This document shows, piece after piece, positions 44,856 to 54,924 of a stretch of DNA of 64,000 nucleotides (its first letter is position 1; the number at the start of each line of letters is the position of its first letter). Position numbers and translations under genes: made by a program. The notes beneath the pieces were generated by a model. The model was given only the letters and a program-made list of their open reading frames with translations, was not told where the DNA came from and did no database searches. The stretch lies in assembly GCA_025153445.1 (NCBI GenBank), contig JANZNS010000004.1, forward strand, positions 310,001 to 374,000, in the 5' to 3' direction. This stretch comes from Marinobacter sp. BGYM27. Its GTDB lineage: Bacteria > Pseudomonadota > Gammaproteobacteria > Pseudomonadales > Oleiphilaceae.

Positions 44856-46067
44856 ATGGACAACCGGAAGCTCGTAGTGATTGGTCACGGCATGGTCGCC
44901 CAGCGTTTGCTGGAGCGGCTGGTGGCCGAACCTGCCAACCCCTACACCGAGATCGACGTGCTGAATGCGGAGGCCGTTCCAGCCTACAACCGCATTTTGC
45001 TGTCGTCGGTACTGGCCGGCGACGCGAGCATGGCGGGCATCGCCCTGCAATCCTCAGACTGGTTCCGTGAACATGGCATCCGGCTTCATTCAAGCGAGCC
45101 CGCAACGGCCATAGATACCGAAGCCAAAACCGTTATGACAGCCTCCGGCAAGGTCATGCAATACGATGATCTTGTGCTGGCAACCGGCTCCCGGGCTGCT
45201 TCACTGAAGTTGCCGGGTGAAACGCTGGAAGGTGTCGTCAGCTTTCGCAATGTCGACGACACTGAAAAGCTGCTTGAAATGAGCCGCAATCATCGCCGCG
45301 CCGTTGTAATCGGCGGTGGCTTCCTCGGCCTCGAAGCCGCCGAAGGTCTGCGTCAACAGGGCATGTCCGTCACCGTTATTCACCGTGGTGAGCACCTGCT
45401 CAATCGCCAGCTCGACCCGACCGCCGGCAAGCTCCTTGAAGATGCCCTCGTCACCCGTGGCATTCACGTGGCAACCCATTCCTCACCACTCAGTCTGCTC
45501 GGCCAGAGCCGGGTCAGAGCCGTTGAGCTAACTGACGAAACACTGATCAGCACTGATCTGGTGGTGCTCGCCACCGGCATAACACCCAACCGTGAAATTG
45601 CCGAACAGTCCGGCATCGAATGTGATCGCGGCATTCTCGTCGATAGCCAGTTACGCACCAGCCAGCCCTCTGTTTTCGCTGTCGGCGAGTGCTGCCAGCT
45701 AGGCAAGCAGACCTTCGGACTGGTTGAGCCCGGCTACCAACAGGCCGACACGCTCGCACAGGTGCTGTGCCATAACGACAGTCATTTCAAGCCGGGCGAA
45801 GTCGCCACGCGCCTGAAGATCAGTGGCATTCCCATTTTTTCGTGCGGCCACCCGGTACCGGGTCCCGACACAGAATCCGTTATCTGGCAGGACCACGACA
45901 CCGCGCGTTACTGCCACCTTCTTCTCAGGAATAACCGCCTCGCCGGCGCTGTGTTGTTCGGCGAAACCCAAGACGGTCCCTGGTATTTCGACCAATTACA
46001 GCAACAGCGTGATCTGTCGGCCCACCGGCAGCAACTGGCCTTTGGCGCGGCTTACTGCACCGCCTGA
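44856..46067 (+). CDS. FAD/NAD(P)H-dependent oxidoreductase of nitrate assimilation (NasC-like)
   Basis: 403-residue flavoprotein with an FAD-binding Rossmann motif (VIGHGMVAQRLLERL), central NAD(P)H-binding motif (VVIGGGFLGLEAAEGL) and second FAD motif (VFAVGECCQL). It resembles the N-terminal reductase half of NirB but lacks the BFD and siroheme domains. It probably passes electrons from NAD(P)H to NasA, like Klebsiella NasC, though NasC of Klebsiella carries its own [2Fe-2S] domain. Ends 26 bases before nirB and is transcribed with it. Could also serve as an extra nitrite reductase partner. Confidence 0.85.
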   Translation: MDNRKLVVIGHGMVAQRLLERLVAEPANPYTEIDVLNAEAVPAYNRILLSSVLAGDASMAGIALQSSDWFREHGIRLHSSEPATAIDTEAKTVMTASGKVMQYDDLVLATGSRAASLKLPGETLEGVVSFRNVDDTEKLLEMSRNHRRAVVIGGGFLGLEAAEGLRQQGMSVTVIHRGEHLLNRQLDPTAGKLLEDALVTRGIHVATHSSPLSLLGQSRVRAVELTDETLISTDLVVLATGITPNREIAEQSGIECDRGILVDSQLRTSQPSVFAVGECCQLGKQTFGLVEPGYQQADTLAQVLCHNDSHFKPGEVATRLKISGIPIFSCGHPVPGPDTESVIWQDHDTARYCHLLLRNNRLAGAVLFGETQDGPWYFDQLQQQRDLSAHRQQLAFGAAYCTA

Positions 46068-46093
46068 CCCAGATAAAAGAGAGAGACAACACC

Positions 46094-48610
46094 ATGGCTA
46101 AGAAAAATTTGATCGTGATTGGTAATGGCATGGTTGGCCATCACTTTCTTGAACAGTTTGCCGACACCCCTGCGGCTGCGGACTACACCATTCACGTGTT
46201 TGGTGAAGAGCCGCTGATCGCCTACGACCGTGTTCACCTGTCCGAGTACTTCGGTGGTTCAACCCACGCCGATCTGGCGATGGGGACAGCCGACCAGTAC
46301 ACCGAAAAGCAGATCCAGCTTCACCTGGACGAACAGGTGACCGACATTGATCGTGACCAGCGGGAAGTCATTACGCCGAAAGGCCGCTACCGCTACGACG
46401 CCGTCGTGCTCGCCACGGGTTCCTATCCATTTGTGCCCCCCATTCAGGGCAACGATCAGCCGCATTGTCTGGTGTATCGCACACTGGCCGATCTCGACGC
46501 TATCCGTGCCAGCTCCGAAGGCGTCAAACGCGGCGTTGTTGTCGGTGGTGGCCTGCTCGGTCTGGAAGCTGCCAACGCGCTTAAATGCCTGGGACTCGAA
46601 GCGCATGTGGTGGAGTTCGCCCCACGTCTGATGCCGGTGCAGCTCGATTCAGACGGCGGCACGCTGCTACGTCGCAAAATCGAAGAACTGGGCGTACAGG
46701 TCCATACCGAGAAAGCGACAACCGAAATCGTCGCCGGTGACGAACACCGTTTGCGGATGAACTTCAGCGACGAGTCCCATCTGGAAGCCGACTTGATCGT
46801 GTTCTCGGCGGGCATCCGTCCGCAGGACACATTGGCCCGCAGCTGCGGTCTCGAAATCGGTGAGCGTGGCGGTATCGTGATTGACGATTACTGCACCACC
46901 TCCGACCCCCAGATTTTTGCTATCGGCGAATGTGCGCTCTGGAGTAACCGTATTTTCGGCCTGGTCGCTCCCGGCTACACCATGGCACGCACCGCCTCTG
47001 CGCGACTGAATCAGGATACAGAAGCGTCCTTCGTTGGTGCCGACATGAGCACCAAGCTCAAGCTGCTTGGCGTTGATGTGGGCTCAATCGGCGACGCGCA
47101 CGCCTCCACACCGGGTGCCCGCAACATTCGCTTCAATGACGAACAGGCTGGAACCTACGGTCGGCTCGTGATCAGCGAAGATGGCAAAAAACTGCTGGGC
47201 GCCATTCTGGTGGGCGATAACGGCCCTTACGACACCCTGCTTCAATACGCGCTGAATGGCATCGACCTGCCAGCAAACCCGGAAGTTCTGATTCTGCCCG
47301 CCAGCGAAGGTGGCGCGCCGACACTAGGACCCGATGCGTTGCCCGAGACGGCGTCTATCTGCTCGTGCCACAACGTCACCAAAGGCGATATCTGCTGTGC
47401 AATTGACGCCGGATGCACAGATCTTGGCGCAGTCAAATCACAAACCAAAGCCAGTACCGGTTGCGGTGGCTGCTCGGCACTACTTAAAAACGTGGTGGAT
47501 GCCGAGCTGGAAAAACGCGGCGTCGAAGTCAGCAAAGATATCTGCGAACACTTTGCGTACAGCCGTCAGGAGCTATTCCACCTGGTCAAAGTGAACGGCA
47601 TCCGCACCTTCCACAGCCTGATAGAGCAATACGGCAAAGGACATGGGTGCGATATCTGCAAACCGACCGTGGGGTCGATTCTGGCCACCTGCTGGAACGA
47701 ACACATCATGGCCACCGATCACGTGCCTTTGCAGGACACCAACGACACCTTCATGGCCAACATGCAGAAAAACGGCACCTATTCCATCGTGCCACGGGTA
47801 CCGGGCGGCGAAATAACGCCGGACAAACTGATCGTGCTGGGTGAAGTGGCCAAGGAATACAACCTCTACACCAAGATCACCGGTGGTCAACGGATCGACC
47901 TGTTTGGCGCCACCTTGAGCGAGCTGCCGGAAATCTGGGAAAAACTGATCGCCGCTGGTTTTGAAACAGGCCACGCCTACGGTAAGTCGCTGCGCACCGT
48001 GAAGTCCTGCGTTGGCAGCACCTGGTGCCGCTACGGCGTGCAGGACAGCGTGGGTATGGCGATCCGTCTGGAAGACCGCTACAAGGGCCTGCGCTCCCCC
48101 CACAAGATCAAGTTCGCCGTGTCAGGTTGCACTCGCGAGTGCGCCGAGGCACAGAGCAAGGATATTGGTGTGATCGCAACAGACAAAGGCTGGAACCTGT
48201 ATGTCTGTGGCAACGGCGGTATGCGCCCACGTCATGCGGATCTGTTTGCGACCGACCTTAACGATGAGCAACTGATCAGCGCCATCGACCGGGTGCTGAT
48301 GTTCTACGTTCGCACCGCCGACCGCCTGCAACGGACCAGCGTCTGGATGGAAAACATGGAAGGCGGCCTCGATTACCTCAAGGATGTGGTACTGAACGAC
48401 AGCCTTGGTATTGGTGAAGAACTCGAGCAGCACATGGCCAGCATTATCGGCACCTACCAGTGCGAGTGGAAATCCACCGTTGAGGATCCCGAGAAGCGCA
48501 AGCGCTTCCGTGAGTTCGTCAACGATGAGCGCAAGGATCCCGTGCAGCATTGGGTTGAGGAACGTGGCCAGCGCCGCCCCGCACCGAAAGCTGAAACCGA
48601 AACAGCCTGA
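46094..48610 (+). CDS. nirB: Assimilatory nitrite reductase large subunit NirB
   Basis: 838-residue cytoplasmic NAD(P)H nitrite reductase giving ammonia. Order: FAD and NAD(P)H domains (VIGNGMVGHHFLEQF, VVGGGLLGLEAANAL), BFD-like [2Fe-2S] domain at about 420-470 (ICSCHNV, STGCGGC), ferredoxin-like half domain, then the siroheme/[4Fe-4S] domain with cysteines in KSCVGSTWC (about 638-644) and SGCTREC (about 678-682). All four cluster ligands are present. Length is typical for NirB. Followed by nirD after 59 bases. Confidence 0.96.
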   Translation: MAKKNLIVIGNGMVGHHFLEQFADTPAAADYTIHVFGEEPLIAYDRVHLSEYFGGSTHADLAMGTADQYTEKQIQLHLDEQVTDIDRDQREVITPKGRYRYDAVVLATGSYPFVPPIQGNDQPHCLVYRTLADLDAIRASSEGVKRGVVVGGGLLGLEAANALKCLGLEAHVVEFAPRLMPVQLDSDGGTLLRRKIEELGVQVHTEKATTEIVAGDEHRLRMNFSDESHLEADLIVFSAGIRPQDTLARSCGLEIGERGGIVIDDYCTTSDPQIFAIGECALWSNRIFGLVAPGYTMARTASARLNQDTEASFVGADMSTKLKLLGVDVGSIGDAHASTPGARNIRFNDEQAGTYGRLVISEDGKKLLGAILVGDNGPYDTLLQYALNGIDLPANPEVLILPASEGGAPTLGPDALPETASICSCHNVTKGDICCAIDAGCTDLGAVKSQTKASTGCGGCSALLKNVVDAELEKRGVEVSKDICEHFAYSRQELFHLVKVNGIRTFHSLIEQYGKGHGCDICKPTVGSILATCWNEHIMATDHVPLQDTNDTFMANMQKNGTYSIVPRVPGGEITPDKLIVLGEVAKEYNLYTKITGGQRIDLFGATLSELPEIWEKLIAAGFETGHAYGKSLRTVKSCVGSTWCRYGVQDSVGMAIRLEDRYKGLRSPHKIKFAVSGCTRECAEAQSKDIGVIATDKGWNLYVCGNGGMRPRHADLFATDLNDEQLISAIDRVLMFYVRTADRLQRTSVWMENMEGGLDYLKDVVLNDSLGIGEELEQHMASIIGTYQCEWKSTVEDPEKRKRFREFVNDERKDPVQHWVEERGQRRPAPKAETETA

Positions 48611-48669
48611 CCGATACCGGCATGGCCGCCACCAGACCTGCCATGCCGGTCATGAAAAAGGAGAACATC

Positions 48670-49035
48670 ATGTCTGATCTACAGTGGATTACTGTCGCAA
48701 GACAAAGCGATCTGATCGCCGAATCCGGCATCGCCGTCTGGACCCCTGCCGGGCCCGCGGCCCTTTTCTACCTGCCCGGCTCCAAGCAGCCGCTTTATGC
48801 CATCGGCCACTACGATCCAATCGGCAAGGCCAATGTGCTGGCCCGGGGTATTGTCGGCGACATCAAGGGGGAGCTGGTGGTCGCGTCGCCGCTCTATAAA
48901 CAGCACTTCAGCCTCAGCACCGGCCAGTGCCTGGAAGATGAGACCGTGAGCGTCCCGACGTTCGAAGTACAACGCGATGGAGACGACATCAAACTGGGCA
49001 TCAGGGTAAAGCAGGTTGAGGGGTGTGCAGCCTGA
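48670..49035 (+). CDS. nirD: Nitrite reductase small subunit NirD
   Basis: 121-residue Rieske-like protein that joins NirB. The fold is recognisable (IAVWTPAGPAALFYLPG, YAIGHYDPIGKANVLARGIV, PLYKQHFSLSTGQCLED), but the Rieske cysteine/histidine ligands are missing, as is normal for NirD. The ATG at 48670 follows AAGGAG; an in-frame start at 48622 is less likely. Last gene of the operon. Confidence 0.94.
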   Translation: MSDLQWITVARQSDLIAESGIAVWTPAGPAALFYLPGSKQPLYAIGHYDPIGKANVLARGIVGDIKGELVVASPLYKQHFSLSTGQCLEDETVSVPTFEVQRDGDDIKLGIRVKQVEGCAA

Positions 49036-49046
49036 TTCAGCAGAGC

Positions 49047-49075
49047 TCACCCGGCATCGGTCGATGACCGGGTGA
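49047..49075 (+). terminator. Hairpin after nirD
   Basis: 8-bp stem TCACCCGG / CCGGGTGA, without a T-tract. Possible transcript end of the nirBD operon. Confidence 0.45.
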
Positions 49076-49100
49076 CGCGCAGGACTCACCGGTTGCGCAG

Positions 49101-49502
49101 TTAATCCATAAACGATGCATTTTTGACGGACACCTGATCGTTCAGGGTCCAGAAGTCATAGAGTACGCCGAGCATGAACAGACCGCCGGTGAACAGATAG
49201 ATCACGCCGGTGATCCACTTGCCCATGTACATCCGGTGGATACCGAACACCCCCAGAAAGGTCAGGAGCAACCATGAAATGTTGTAGCTGGTATCGCCGC
49301 CGCGAAACCGCAAGTCCGCTTCAGCATCCATCCCCGGGATCAGAAAGAAATCGATAATCCAGCCAATAAAAAACAGCCCGAGCGTAAAGAACCAGATCGT
49401 CCCGGTTACAGGCTTCCCATAGTAAAAACGATGAGCGCCCAGAAATCCGAAAATCCAGAGCAGGTATCCAAACGCTTTACTGTGCGTGTCCGTGTGAGGC
49501 AT
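49101..49502 (-). CDS. Double TM2-domain membrane protein
   Basis: 133-residue membrane protein with two TM2 units: residues about 8-55 (FGYLLWIFGFLGAHRFYYGK) and about 75-120 (FLGVFGIHRMYMGKWITGV), each with the G-x-H-R-x-Y-x-G-K pattern and a paired helix ending in an Asp-rich turn. Function unknown. Convergent with nirD, and separated from the next gene by 78 bases. Confidence 0.87.
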   Translation of the reverse strand: MPHTDTHSKAFGYLLWIFGFLGAHRFYYGKPVTGTIWFFTLGLFFIGWIIDFFLIPGMDAEADLRFRGGDTSYNISWLLLTFLGVFGIHRMYMGKWITGVIYLFTGGLFMLGVLYDFWTLNDQVSVKNASFMD

Positions 49503-49580
49503 GCCGTTATCTCCAGCAGTTAATCCGAACTGTCTTTCGCACTTTCACCCGGCACCCATCACTCCGTGCGGACTGACAAC

Positions 49581-50687
49581 CTATGGCCCCAGTTCGGGCG
49601 CAGGATCCGGCCCGTCTTCGCGGAACTCACTGGCTGATTTGCCAGTCCACTTGCGAAAGGCGCGACTGAAATTGGAAAGATCAGCATAACCCAGCTCGTA
49701 GGCAATTTCGCTAATCGATTGATTGGTATAACGCAGCAACTGGATCGCCCGGTTCTTGAGCACTGACTCGACAATCTCACGATAGGTTGTGTCACGATCC
49801 GCCAGCCGCCGCTTCAGGGTACGGGAGGACACACAAAAGCGCTCCGCCATGACATCAAGTGAGGGCAGAGGCCCTGGCGTCAGCTGCAACATATTGCGGA
49901 TCGCCAGCACAATATCGCCCTGTTCCTTCAGCGCTTTCTGGAGTTCAAACTCACACTGGCTGCGCGCCATCTCGGACGCATCGGCATCCGCAAGCCGCAT
50001 GCGGATATCCATGAATTTTACAGGAAACACCATCATTTCCGCTTCCGCACCATACTCGAAGCTGACCGGTAGCTGCGCCGTAAAGCGAGGGTAATACGCC
50101 GGTTCAGGGCAGCTCAGCCGCGCCGTCACACCGGGTAGTTTGCCATTTTCCAGCGTAAAGCCAAGCTCCGAAGCACTGTCACGGTCGACCAGCTGCTCTG
50201 CCAGCATCACCAGTGTCGCCATCACCGTCTCGGCCAGAAAGTGATAGAGCCCGGGCACCTCGAACTCACTTCTGAGCTGCACCAGCATATGCTCCCCGGT
50301 ATCGCGCATGACAAGACTCAGAAAGGGTGCCCGCAACTGCAGATAACGGCGCACGGAATCCAGCGCACCGCCAACGGTCGGGCTGGTCAGCGCGGCAAAA
50401 CCGAGCGTGCCGTGAATCGTCACCCGCAGCTCTCTGGCCAGCAGAAAACTCAACCCGTCCTTACCGGCCATTGCCATCGCCCGGTCCGCGAAAATGATGG
50501 CATCTGTCACAAACACCCGACTATCGGCTGCCTGCAGCTCGTCCGGTGCAAAACTAAGCCCTTCATATAGCCGCCGGTCGTCGTGACCCAAACGCTTGAC
50601 CGTATCCGCCAGCACACGCAAATAAACGCCGGGCAGCAAAAACAGCCCCAGCATCTGGCGTTCTTTATCGGGAGAAGGCTTGGCCAT
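49581..50687 (-). CDS. AraC-family transcriptional regulator
   Basis: 368 residues. An N-terminal ligand-binding region of the Arabinose_bd type (about 20-230, GFAALTSPTVGGALDSVRRY) is followed by a C-terminal double helix-turn-helix (about 255-360, DVMAERFCVSSRTLKRRLAD and SISEIAYELGYADLSNFSRA). This is the group that contains OruR, ArgR-like and lipid-metabolism regulators. ATG at 50687 follows AAAGGA. It is divergent from the PF10118 gene, the most likely target. A paralogue lies at 55756. Confidence 0.9.
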   Translation of the reverse strand: MAKPSPDKERQMLGLFLLPGVYLRVLADTVKRLGHDDRRLYEGLSFAPDELQAADSRVFVTDAIIFADRAMAMAGKDGLSFLLARELRVTIHGTLGFAALTSPTVGGALDSVRRYLQLRAPFLSLVMRDTGEHMLVQLRSEFEVPGLYHFLAETVMATLVMLAEQLVDRDSASELGFTLENGKLPGVTARLSCPEPAYYPRFTAQLPVSFEYGAEAEMMVFPVKFMDIRMRLADADASEMARSQCEFELQKALKEQGDIVLAIRNMLQLTPGPLPSLDVMAERFCVSSRTLKRRLADRDTTYREIVESVLKNRAIQLLRYTNQSISEIAYELGYADLSNFSRAFRKWTGKSASEFREDGPDPAPELGP

Positions 50688-50967
50688 GTTATGTCCTTTT
50701 AGATCCGTTTCGTCGGTCTGGATAGGAAGAAGCTGAACAGCACTCAAGGCGTAGCTGTTTGGCGACGCCTCATACAGATGCTACCAGATGACGCCCTCAC
50801 CCTATTTGGTGCAGCGCCCAGCGATACCGGTCGTTGAGGTCAATTTATGAGACTGATGGCCCAAGGTCCACGGCCAACGTCCTCTTTACGCATGGTGGTT
50901 AATGCTTGTAACCGGGAAACTGGTCCTATGACATCGGCTCAGGCGCAACCTGCGCATAGGAGGAGTA

Positions 50968-51861
50968 ATGCTGAACACGTCAACAGACAGCAAGAAGGCG
51001 ACATCCGCCCGCAAACCCGATCACGTTGAAATCAAGGCCCAACGCATGGGGTTCGAGTTTAACGAACAGGTTCCCCATTACTGGCTGGACAACAACTACC
51101 TGTTGAGCCATATGATGAATGCGCTTTCCGTGCTGTTTCCCCAGGGCGAGCAGTTCTTTGTGGATGCGGTCCGCGCCTATCGGGACGATATAACCGACCC
51201 CGAACTCAAAGAAGAAATGCGCGGCTTTATTGGGCAGGAAGCCATGCACTCGCTGGAACACAAAGCAATGAACCAGCACGTTCGTGATCAGGGCATGCCG
51301 GTTGAGGCGCTCGAGAAACACCTCGAGGTGGTCCTGAATCTATCGAAAAAGCTACCCAAGCGTCACCAACTGGCGATCACCTGCGGCCTGGAGCACATGA
51401 CCGCGATGATGGCTGACATGCTGCTGGAGCGGTCGGACATCCGCGATGACATGCACGAAACCATGCGCCCGCTGTGGATGTGGCATGCCATTGAGGAAAC
51501 CGAACACAAGGCGGTGACCTATGATGTTTTTGAGCAGGTAGGCGGCACCTATGCGGAACGCACCTTTTACCTGGCATTCAGCACGGCGGCGCTCGGCGTA
51601 ATGGCCACCTACTTCACCACTCGAATGATGCTGAATGACCGCAAGAATTTTTCCCTTAAAGACAGTGCCAAAGGACTCTGGCGCATGTGGGGTAAAAACG
51701 GTGCCTTCTCAAGCCTGATACCGACCTGGCTTGAATACTTTAAACCGGGCTTCCACCCCTGGCAGCATGACAACAGTGAACTGATCGCCAGCTTCAAGGA
51801 GCAGATCAGTGCCCACATTGCCCCGCAATACCAAAAGGGCAGCAACCGGACCCTGCAGTGA
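50968..51861 (+). CDS. Putative metal-dependent hydrolase (PF10118)
   Basis: 297-residue helical protein with histidine and glutamate motifs of a di-metal helical bundle: FIGQEAMHSLEHKAMN, ITCGLEHMTAMMADM and MWHAIEETEHKAVTYD. A hydrophobic segment near 195-215 may touch the membrane. The family is annotated as metal-dependent hydrolase, but the ExxH pattern also resembles ferritin-like oxidases; the reaction is unknown. GGAGGAG precedes the ATG. Divergent from an AraC-type regulator, ends at a terminator. Confidence 0.85.
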   Translation: MLNTSTDSKKATSARKPDHVEIKAQRMGFEFNEQVPHYWLDNNYLLSHMMNALSVLFPQGEQFFVDAVRAYRDDITDPELKEEMRGFIGQEAMHSLEHKAMNQHVRDQGMPVEALEKHLEVVLNLSKKLPKRHQLAITCGLEHMTAMMADMLLERSDIRDDMHETMRPLWMWHAIEETEHKAVTYDVFEQVGGTYAERTFYLAFSTAALGVMATYFTTRMMLNDRKNFSLKDSAKGLWRMWGKNGAFSSLIPTWLEYFKPGFHPWQHDNSELIASFKEQISAHIAPQYQKGSNRTLQ

Positions 51862-51881
51862 TCTGACGCCTACCTTGAACA

Positions 51882-51910
51882 AAGGCCCGCACATGCGGGC
51901 CTTCTGCGTT
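51882..51910 (+). terminator. Intrinsic terminator after the PF10118 gene
   Basis: 9-bp stem AAGGCCCGC / GCGGGCCTT with a four-base loop, followed by CTGCGTTTT. Confidence 0.75.
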
Positions 51911-52020
51911 TTACATGACGGCGCCAGGATTCCTATCGACTAATTGTTCATTTGATATTCTCCGCCAATCATCAATGCTATAGACATACTTCCGTATGGG
52001 CTCAAAAGGAGAGGGTAACG

Positions 52021-52596
52021 ATGAAGCAATTATTGATGCTGGTCGGTGATTACGTTGAGGATTACGAGGTCATGGTCCCCTTTCAGGCCCTGATGGCCGT
52101 GGGGTACGAAGTTCACGCTGTCTGCCCGGACAAAAAATCCGGCGAAATCGTCCGTACCGCGATTCACGATTTTGAGGGCGATCAGACGTATTCCGAGAAG
52201 CCGGGCCACAACTTTGCGCTCAACGCTACCTTTGCTTCCATCAATCCCGCTGACTACGACGGTTTGGTGATACCCGGCGGTCGTGCGCCAGAGTACCTGC
52301 GCCTGAACCAGGACGTACTCAGCATCGTTCGCTATTTTGCGGACAAGAACAAACCCATCGCAGCGGTTTGCCACGGTGCACAGGTGCTCGCTGCAGCCGG
52401 CGTACTCAAAGGTCGGGAGTGTTCAGCCTATCCTGCGTGTGGTCCGGAAGTTACGGGCGCGGGCGGCACGTTCAAAGACATTGAGGTTAATCAGGCTCAC
52501 GTGGATGGCAACCTGGTCACGGCACCTGCCTGGCCCGCCCACCCGGCGTGGATTGCCGCATTTCTCAAAGTATTGGGCGCCGAGATCAAGCTGTAA
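52021..52596 (+). CDS. DJ-1/PfpI family protein
   Basis: 191-residue cytoplasmic protein of the PfpI/DJ-1 superfamily. The nucleophile elbow is [14 protein letters not shown] with Cys117, His118 follows, and [14 protein letters not shown] supplies the oxyanion loop; the conserved acid is near DYVEDYE. Members act as proteases, deglycases or stress chaperones; which applies is not clear. Start ATG 52021 follows AAAGGAGAGG. Convergent with the GGDEF gene, 9 bases apart. Confidence 0.88.
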   Translation: MKQLLMLVGDYVEDYEVMVPFQALMAVGYEVHAVCPDKKSGEIVRTAIHDFEGDQTYSEKPGHNFALNATFASINPADYDGLVIPGGRAPEYLRLNQDVLSIVRYFADKNKPIAAVCHGAQVLAAAGVLKGRECSAYPACGPEVTGAGGTFKDIEVNQAHVDGNLVTAPAWPAHPAWIAAFLKVLGAEIKL

Positions 52597-52605
52597 TCGC
52601 GGCCA

Positions 52606-53730
52606 TCAGGCCGGTGGTGGCGTATCGGAGTAAATCGCCACGTCGGCCTGAGCGGTGTCATCCCGGTCGAACACGGTATTGCGCCCCGCATGCTTGCCAT
52701 CATAAAGCCGGCGATCAGCCGCCTGAAACAGTTCGCTGGCCCGATCCGCATCCGCCGGCCAGTAAGCGATCCCGAACGACGCCGTGATGTGCAGCACTTG
52801 CTGATCATACGTCATCGCCAATCCGGCAATCCGCTGGCGCAGATCATTGACCAGCTCAAGAGCGCTGGCGCGGTTCACGTCCCGCAACAACAGCCCGAAT
52901 TCTTCACCACCCAAGCGTCCCACAGAATCGGTGGTACGCAACCGCTCTGAAAGGCATACCGCAATCCGCTGCAGCACCCGGTCGCCGGCATCATGCCCCA
53001 GACTGTCATTAACGCGCTTGAAGTGATCGATATCCATGATAACCAGCGCAAAACTGGCCTGGCTGCGCCTCGCCTCGCTCAGTGTGCGATCCAGCGTCGA
53101 CTGGAATCTGCGCCGGTTATCCAGCCCCGTGAGTGCATCAGTCTCGGCCAGCATCACCAGACGATTCTCCGCGTCAGCGCGGCGCGTTTCATAAACCTGC
53201 ACAAACAACAGCATCATCACCGCACAGAAAAACGGGTTAAGAAAATCAATAACGACCCTCGCACTGTTAATGGCTTCCAGTTGCACAAAAAAGGCAATGC
53301 CGCCTACCGCCATAAAAGGCGCAGCCACCAGGAAGCCGGCCATTCGACCCAACAAAAGATATGAAAACACCGGCATGATGAATACCCACACAAACGCCGT
53401 CGTCGACGCATCAGGCATCACAATAATGTAAATCAGAAAGCTGAAAATGGAGATCAGGTAGGCATAGGTCCAGAGCATCAACCGCTGGGTTTTCTCGATC
53501 CTCAATGCCGAAACGATGAGGGCTGCCGCAGCGCAAAACTCAAAAACCGAGAGCATCAGGTTGTGGTTGAAGATCTGAATGACCCCGAAAACCAACAGGA
53601 CAATGCCGGTGCACATGAACATCATGCCCGTCAGCGCGCGGCGGTGCGCATCCCGCAGCGCAGACGGACGCTTGCCAAGATCGGCAATCGCGTCGTCGCG
53701 CCGCGAACCGTCCAGGTTCAGGAGTTTCAT
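52606..53730 (-). CDS. Membrane-associated diguanylate cyclase (GGDEF)
   Basis: 374 residues. Five to six hydrophobic segments in the first 190 residues form a membrane sensor of the MASE/7TM type, followed by a GGDEF domain (about 200-365, TDALTGLDNRRRFQSTLDRT). The active site RLGGEEFGLLL is intact, and the I-site RTTD lies five residues before it. Makes c-di-GMP in response to an unknown membrane signal. Single gene. Confidence 0.92.
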   Translation of the reverse strand: MKLLNLDGSRRDDAIADLGKRPSALRDAHRRALTGMMFMCTGIVLLVFGVIQIFNHNLMLSVFEFCAAAALIVSALRIEKTQRLMLWTYAYLISIFSFLIYIIVMPDASTTAFVWVFIMPVFSYLLLGRMAGFLVAAPFMAVGGIAFFVQLEAINSARVVIDFLNPFFCAVMMLLFVQVYETRRADAENRLVMLAETDALTGLDNRRRFQSTLDRTLSEARRSQASFALVIMDIDHFKRVNDSLGHDAGDRVLQRIAVCLSERLRTTDSVGRLGGEEFGLLLRDVNRASALELVNDLRQRIAGLAMTYDQQVLHITASFGIAYWPADADRASELFQAADRRLYDGKHAGRNTVFDRDDTAQADVAIYSDTPPPA

Positions 53731-53861
53731 GGGCCAATCCTTGAATCACAGGCTATGCCGAGTGCAGCCTTTCTTCTCGTTATTTGCCCAGTATAGACCA
53801 CCGGCGCAATACTGAACGGCACAGCCCGCCTGCCCGACGCCCTCGATCAGCCCGTCGAGTC

Positions 53862-54677
53862 TCAGATATAGAGATTCTTTTTCGAGAAGCGCTCGACCAG
53901 CGGCTGATAAGCCGCGCCCAACAGCCGGTTGATCATCTCGATCCCCCAGGCATCAGGCCCTACCAGAATACGGGAATCGTTTTTCAGGATGCCTTTTATA
54001 ATCGTCTGGGCCGCCTTTTCAGGAGTGGTCACCGCCAGCTTGTCAAAGCCCTTTCGCTGCGCTTCAGCGTTTTCCGACTTGCCCATTCGCGCCGAGTTCG
54101 CAATGTTGGTGCGGATACCACCGGGATGCACACAGCTGACCTGCACCGGCAGATTTTCAAGGCTCATTTCCTGGCGCAGGGCTTCAGTGAACCCCCGCAC
54201 TGCAAATTTTGCCGCGTTATAGGCGCTTTGTTTGGGCACACCAATCAGGCCAAACACGCTCGAGATATTCACAACATGGCCGTCGCCGGATGCAATCAGG
54301 TGTGGCAGGAACGCCCGGGTCCCGTGGGCAACACCCCAGAAGTCGATATCCATCACCCATTTGAAATCTTCATCTGTCATTTCCCGCACCGAGGCAGACA
54401 GGGCCACACCCGCATTGTTGATAATCAGATTGATCTGACCAAAGTCTTTGGCAACAGCCTCGGCATGGGCGTAGACAGCATCGCGATCCGCCACATCCAG
54501 CACGTAGGTTTTGACGTCGACGTGCTTGCAGGCGGCCGCAGTCTGCTTCAGGCCCGCCTTGTTGACGTCAGACAGCGCCAGCCGGCACCCCTTTTCTGCC
54601 AGTTTCAACGCCAGCGCACGCCCGATACCCGAGCCTGCACCAGTAACAACCGCAACCTTGTTGGTTAAGTCTTTCAT
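53862..54677 (-). CDS. Short-chain dehydrogenase/reductase
   Basis: 271-residue NAD(P)-dependent oxidoreductase. Cofactor motif TGAGSGIG at 12-19, NNAG motif (LIINNAGVALSAS), catalytic serine in HVVNISSVFG and YxxxK in SAYNAAKFAV. The C-terminal extension (about 215-271, EAQRKGFDKLAVTTPEKAAQ) is typical of the acyl/lipid-linked SDRs. Start at 54677 follows GGAGAGGG; longer in-frame starts lack such a site. Substrate unknown. Confidence 0.9.
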   Translation of the reverse strand: MKDLTNKVAVVTGAGSGIGRALALKLAEKGCRLALSDVNKAGLKQTAAACKHVDVKTYVLDVADRDAVYAHAEAVAKDFGQINLIINNAGVALSASVREMTDEDFKWVMDIDFWGVAHGTRAFLPHLIASGDGHVVNISSVFGLIGVPKQSAYNAAKFAVRGFTEALRQEMSLENLPVQVSCVHPGGIRTNIANSARMGKSENAEAQRKGFDKLAVTTPEKAAQTIIKGILKNDSRILVGPDAWGIEMINRLLGAAYQPLVERFSKKNLYI

Positions 54678-54924
54678 CAATCCCTCTCCATCCTGACGTA
54701 TATGGCCCAGCCCGGCACCTGCATTGCCACCAGACAGCCGGAGTACAACACTCCGGCGCCGCGTTAAAGCACTTACTTTAAATAGCACTTTATCAGCAAC
54801 TGCACATCCTTTAATGGCAGCAAACGACAATCTGGCGCGGCACTAGAGTCAGGTTCCGGAAGAGGCATATCGGACAGCAATCGACGCGTTGCGCGGGCAC
54901 CACATTGGCCTGTGATGACACCAC

